The notes under the pieces: generated by a model
Databases searched by the model: none
What the model saw: only the letters and a program-made list of their open reading frames with translations
What the model was told of the DNA's origin: nothing
Shown: one piece after another, positions 62,482 through 64,000 of the stretch
Position numbering within the stretch: position 1 is the first letter of the stretch
Layout: each line of letters opens with the position of its first letter
Source: JBFIHF01 sp964411125
GTDB lineage: Bacteria > Myxococcota_A > Bradymonadia > Bradymonadales > Bradymonadaceae
Length of the DNA stretch: 64,000 nucleotides
Assembly: GCA_964411125.1 (NCBI GenBank)
Contig: CAYPJU010000003.1
Location: forward strand, 1 to 64,000
Direction of reading: 5' to 3'
Program-made: the position numbers and the translations under genes

Positions 62482-63300
62482 TCAGCCCGAGTCTCGAATC
62501 GCCTCGGCGACGCGGACGACGTCGACCATCTCCGCGACGTCGTGGACTCGAACGATCTGGACGCCCTGGGCGACGGCCCACGCCATCGTCGCGGCGGTGC
62601 CGAATTGGCGATCGGTGGCGTCGCGTCCCGTGATCGCGCCAATGAACGACTTGCGCGAGGTGCCGAGGAGCAGCGGCTGACCGAGGTCGTGGAACTCGGC
62701 GATACGGCGTATCAACTCCAGGTTCTGCCCGTGTGTCTTCCCGAACCCGATACCGGGATCGAGCCAGATCTTCTCGCGCGACACGCCGCCCGCGACGGCA
62801 GCGGCAAGGCGATCGGCGAGAAACTCTCGGACCTCGGCGACCACGTCGTCGTACGTTGGCCTGGCCTGCATGGTCTGCGGATTTCCCTGCATGTGCATCA
62901 ACGCGAGGGTAGCGCCGTGGTTCACCGCGACGGTGAGCATTTGCGGGTCTCGCATCGCAGTCACGTCGTTGACGATGGTGGCTCCGGCTTCGCAGGCAGC
63001 GTCCGCGACGACTGCCTTGTAGGTGTCCACCGAGATCCGGCAATCGGGACGCTCCGACCTCAACTTTTCGATGACGGGAACGACCCGTCGTAGCTCTTCC
63101 TCCGCGTCGACAGGCGGCGCCCCCGGTCGTGTCGACTCGCCGCCGACATCGATGATGTCGGCGCCGGCGTCCAACATCGCGATGGCGTGTCGCACCGCCC
63201 GCTCGACGTCGCACCACTGCCCTCCGTCGGAGAACGAGTCCGGCGTGGTGTTCAAGATCCCCATGACGAGTGTCTGTCGATGTATGTGGCCTCGCTGCAT
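62482..63300 (-). CDS. folP: Dihydropteroate synthase
   Basis: 272 residues. MGILNTTPDSFSDGG (about 13-27), IIDVGGESTRPGA, SVDTYKA, VNDVTAM, DPGIGFGKT, LLGTSRKSFIG and the final RVHDV are all present, so the enzyme should be active. It joins p-aminobenzoate to dihydropterin pyrophosphate in folate synthesis. ATG at 63300 with GGGAGAG nine bases upstream; the frame is open upstream to 63597 but not DHPS-like. Orientation is opposite to ftsH and cdaA, unlike the usual ftsH-folP-cdaA operon. Confidence 0.93.
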   Translation of the reverse strand: MQRGHIHRQTLVMGILNTTPDSFSDGGQWCDVERAVRHAIAMLDAGADIIDVGGESTRPGAPPVDAEEELRRVVPVIEKLRSERPDCRISVDTYKAVVADAACEAGATIVNDVTAMRDPQMLTVAVNHGATLALMHMQGNPQTMQARPTYDDVVAEVREFLADRLAAAVAGGVSREKIWLDPGIGFGKTHGQNLELIRRIAEFHDLGQPLLLGTSRKSFIGAITGRDATDRQFGTAATMAWAVAQGVQIVRVHDVAEMVDVVRVAEAIRDSG

Positions 63301-63640
63301 GCGGCCGACTCTCCCATACCGACTGGCGTCTGTCTTCCCGGGACGCCGGGATCGGCCTCGCGACGAGGTCCGTGCTCGGCCCGCTCGACCTCCCGCCCCG
63401 ACAGCGCCCGGGGATGGGACGTTCGCTTCGAGGATCCGACCGCCCCCGCGTCCCGACTTCGCTAGCCCCCCGCCCCCAAAAGCCTCCGCGGAATCGGAGG
63501 TCCTCGGACGACGATGTCCCGCTCCCGAAGGCCGGTTTCGAGGGCCGGCCCGCGCAGCTTCGCCTCGCCTGCATCGATCCGAGGTTAGGTTGCCCAACCA
63601 TCGGTTCGCGATACAATCGAACTGCCGGGTCAGGGAGTCG
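63301..63640. other. Divergent intergenic 340 bp, folP / cdaA
   Basis: Between the folP and cdaA starts. The cdaA promoter lies at 63590-63617. No clear -10/-35 pair for folP was found, though the minus strand stays open and pyrimidine-poor. A short CCCGG/CCGGG palindrome is at about 63339. No gene seen. Confidence 0.5.
63590..63617 (+). promoter_or_regulatory. Sigma-70-type promoter for cdaA
   Basis: TTGCCC (63590-63595) and TACAAT (63612-63617) separated by 16 bp, about 24 bp before the cdaA ATG. The predicted leader is only 17 nt. Confidence 0.6.
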
Positions 63641-64000
63641 ATGGAAAGCCTCTACGAAATGCTGCGAGTGCAAAACGGTGCGGAAATCGTCACCGGGTTG
63701 ATCGACTTCGCGATCGTCTACCTGGTGATCTATCGCATCCTTCTGCTCATCAAGGGAACGCGCGCGGTGCAGATCCTCGTCGGTCTGATCGTCGTGATCG
63801 TGTTCTACTTCTTGAGCAAGAACGAGCTCTGGACGCTACCGGCGACGAATTGGTTCATCGACAAGTTCATCGCGAACTTCATCATCATCGTCGTGATCAT
63901 CTTCCAGTCCGACATTCGCCGAGCACTCGCGCATTTCGGCCGCACGACGATCTTTTCCACCACGCACTCGATCGAAGAGGCGCAGGTGTTGGAGGAGATC
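63641..64000 (+). CDS. cdaA: Diadenylate cyclase CdaA/DacA (5' part)
   Basis: First 120 codons; the gene runs off the window. MESLYEMLRVQNGAE leads to three hydrophobic segments (about 20-38, 41-58, 74-92) in the order of the CdaA N-terminal membrane domain, then SDIRRALAHFGRT, the start of the DisA_N catalytic domain (FQSDIRRALA is a family landmark). It makes cyclic di-AMP at the membrane. ATG at 63641 with GGGAG upstream. Confidence 0.88.
   Translation, partial: MESLYEMLRVQNGAEIVTGLIDFAIVYLVIYRILLLIKGTRAVQILVGLIVVIVFYFLSKNELWTLPATNWFIDKFIANFIIIVVIIFQSDIRRALAHFGRTTIFSTTHSIEEAQVLEEI

Noticed and set aside
61951..63093. 380-codon plus-strand frame opposite folP
   Set aside because: Charged low-complexity translation; folP motifs occupy the minus strand.

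Overview
The window is GC-rich chromosomal DNA from a Gram-negative bacterium of the Myxococcota / former deltaproteobacterial type. No rRNA or named marker fixes the species. Pointers are: three proteins with AgmX/PglI-type TonB-like C-terminal domains (one GltJ-like, with zinc ribbon and GYF domain); a secreted protease with a MYXO-CTERM-like tail; a trio of bactofilins; a Ser/Thr kinase and a zinc-ribbon/FHA protein; a response regulator fused to PATAN and Roadblock domains; and several lipoproteins with Asn/Gly/Thr- or Asp/Ala-rich linkers after the lipidated Cys. The last trait recalls Bradymonadales-like genomes (inference).

Layout. 1-5 kb: partial Pro/Gln/Gly-rich protein (-), lipoprotein, zinc-ribbon/TonB-like protein, PilZ protein, Mpl murein ligase (+). 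5-11.3 kb (-): lamin-tail lipoprotein with a secreted partner, then a VolA-like surface lipase followed by a FadL-type channel, a probable lipid-scavenging pair. 11.6-16.6 kb (+): compact operon of three bactofilins (the third with a SAP motif), pyrE, an alpha/beta hydrolase and a solitary type III secretion export gate (SctV). 16.6-23.6 kb (-): lipoprotein, zinc-ribbon/FHA protein, repeat-bearing Cys-rich lipoprotein, Ser/Thr kinase, MoaD-MoaE fusion, primary sigma factor. 24-30.1 kb (-): rpmI-rplT-pheS-pheT-ihfA-merR translation/nucleoid block, with a tRNA-Val upstream and no infC.

30.4-39.2 kb: DEAD-box helicase, OB-like lipoprotein, two methyltransferases with long disordered extensions flanking psd, and a second FadL-type protein. 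39.2-45.7 kb: helical-repeat-like protein, M61-like metallopeptidase lipoprotein, PATAN/Roadblock response regulator with a separate Roadblock partner, GltJ-like protein. 45.8-49.8 kb (-): five overlapping genes (Cys-rich lipoprotein, crcB, xseA, xseB, atoE-like); xseA carries an extra N-terminal module. 49.8-53.3 kb: SppA, glutaredoxin, AgmX/PglI-like protein. 53.5-58 kb (+): HtrA-like pseudoprotease, tilS, ftsH. 58-64 kb: MYXO-CTERM-like protease, degenerate OmpR-type regulator, N-formylglutamate amidohydrolase-like protein, a highly structured intergenic element, folP (-) and the start of cdaA (+). The usual tilS-ftsH-folP-cdaA order is kept, but folP is inverted and about 4.3 kb separate ftsH from folP.

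Genes that probably work together: volA-like with fadL (lipid uptake); the bactofilin trio (polar or nucleoid-linked scaffold); pheST with ihfA and merR (conserved order); xseA/xseB (exonuclease VII); the response regulator with its Roadblock partner (small-GTPase or polarity control). No CRISPR array, insertion sequence, prophage or integron was seen. Domain calls come from reading motifs by eye; no database search was run.
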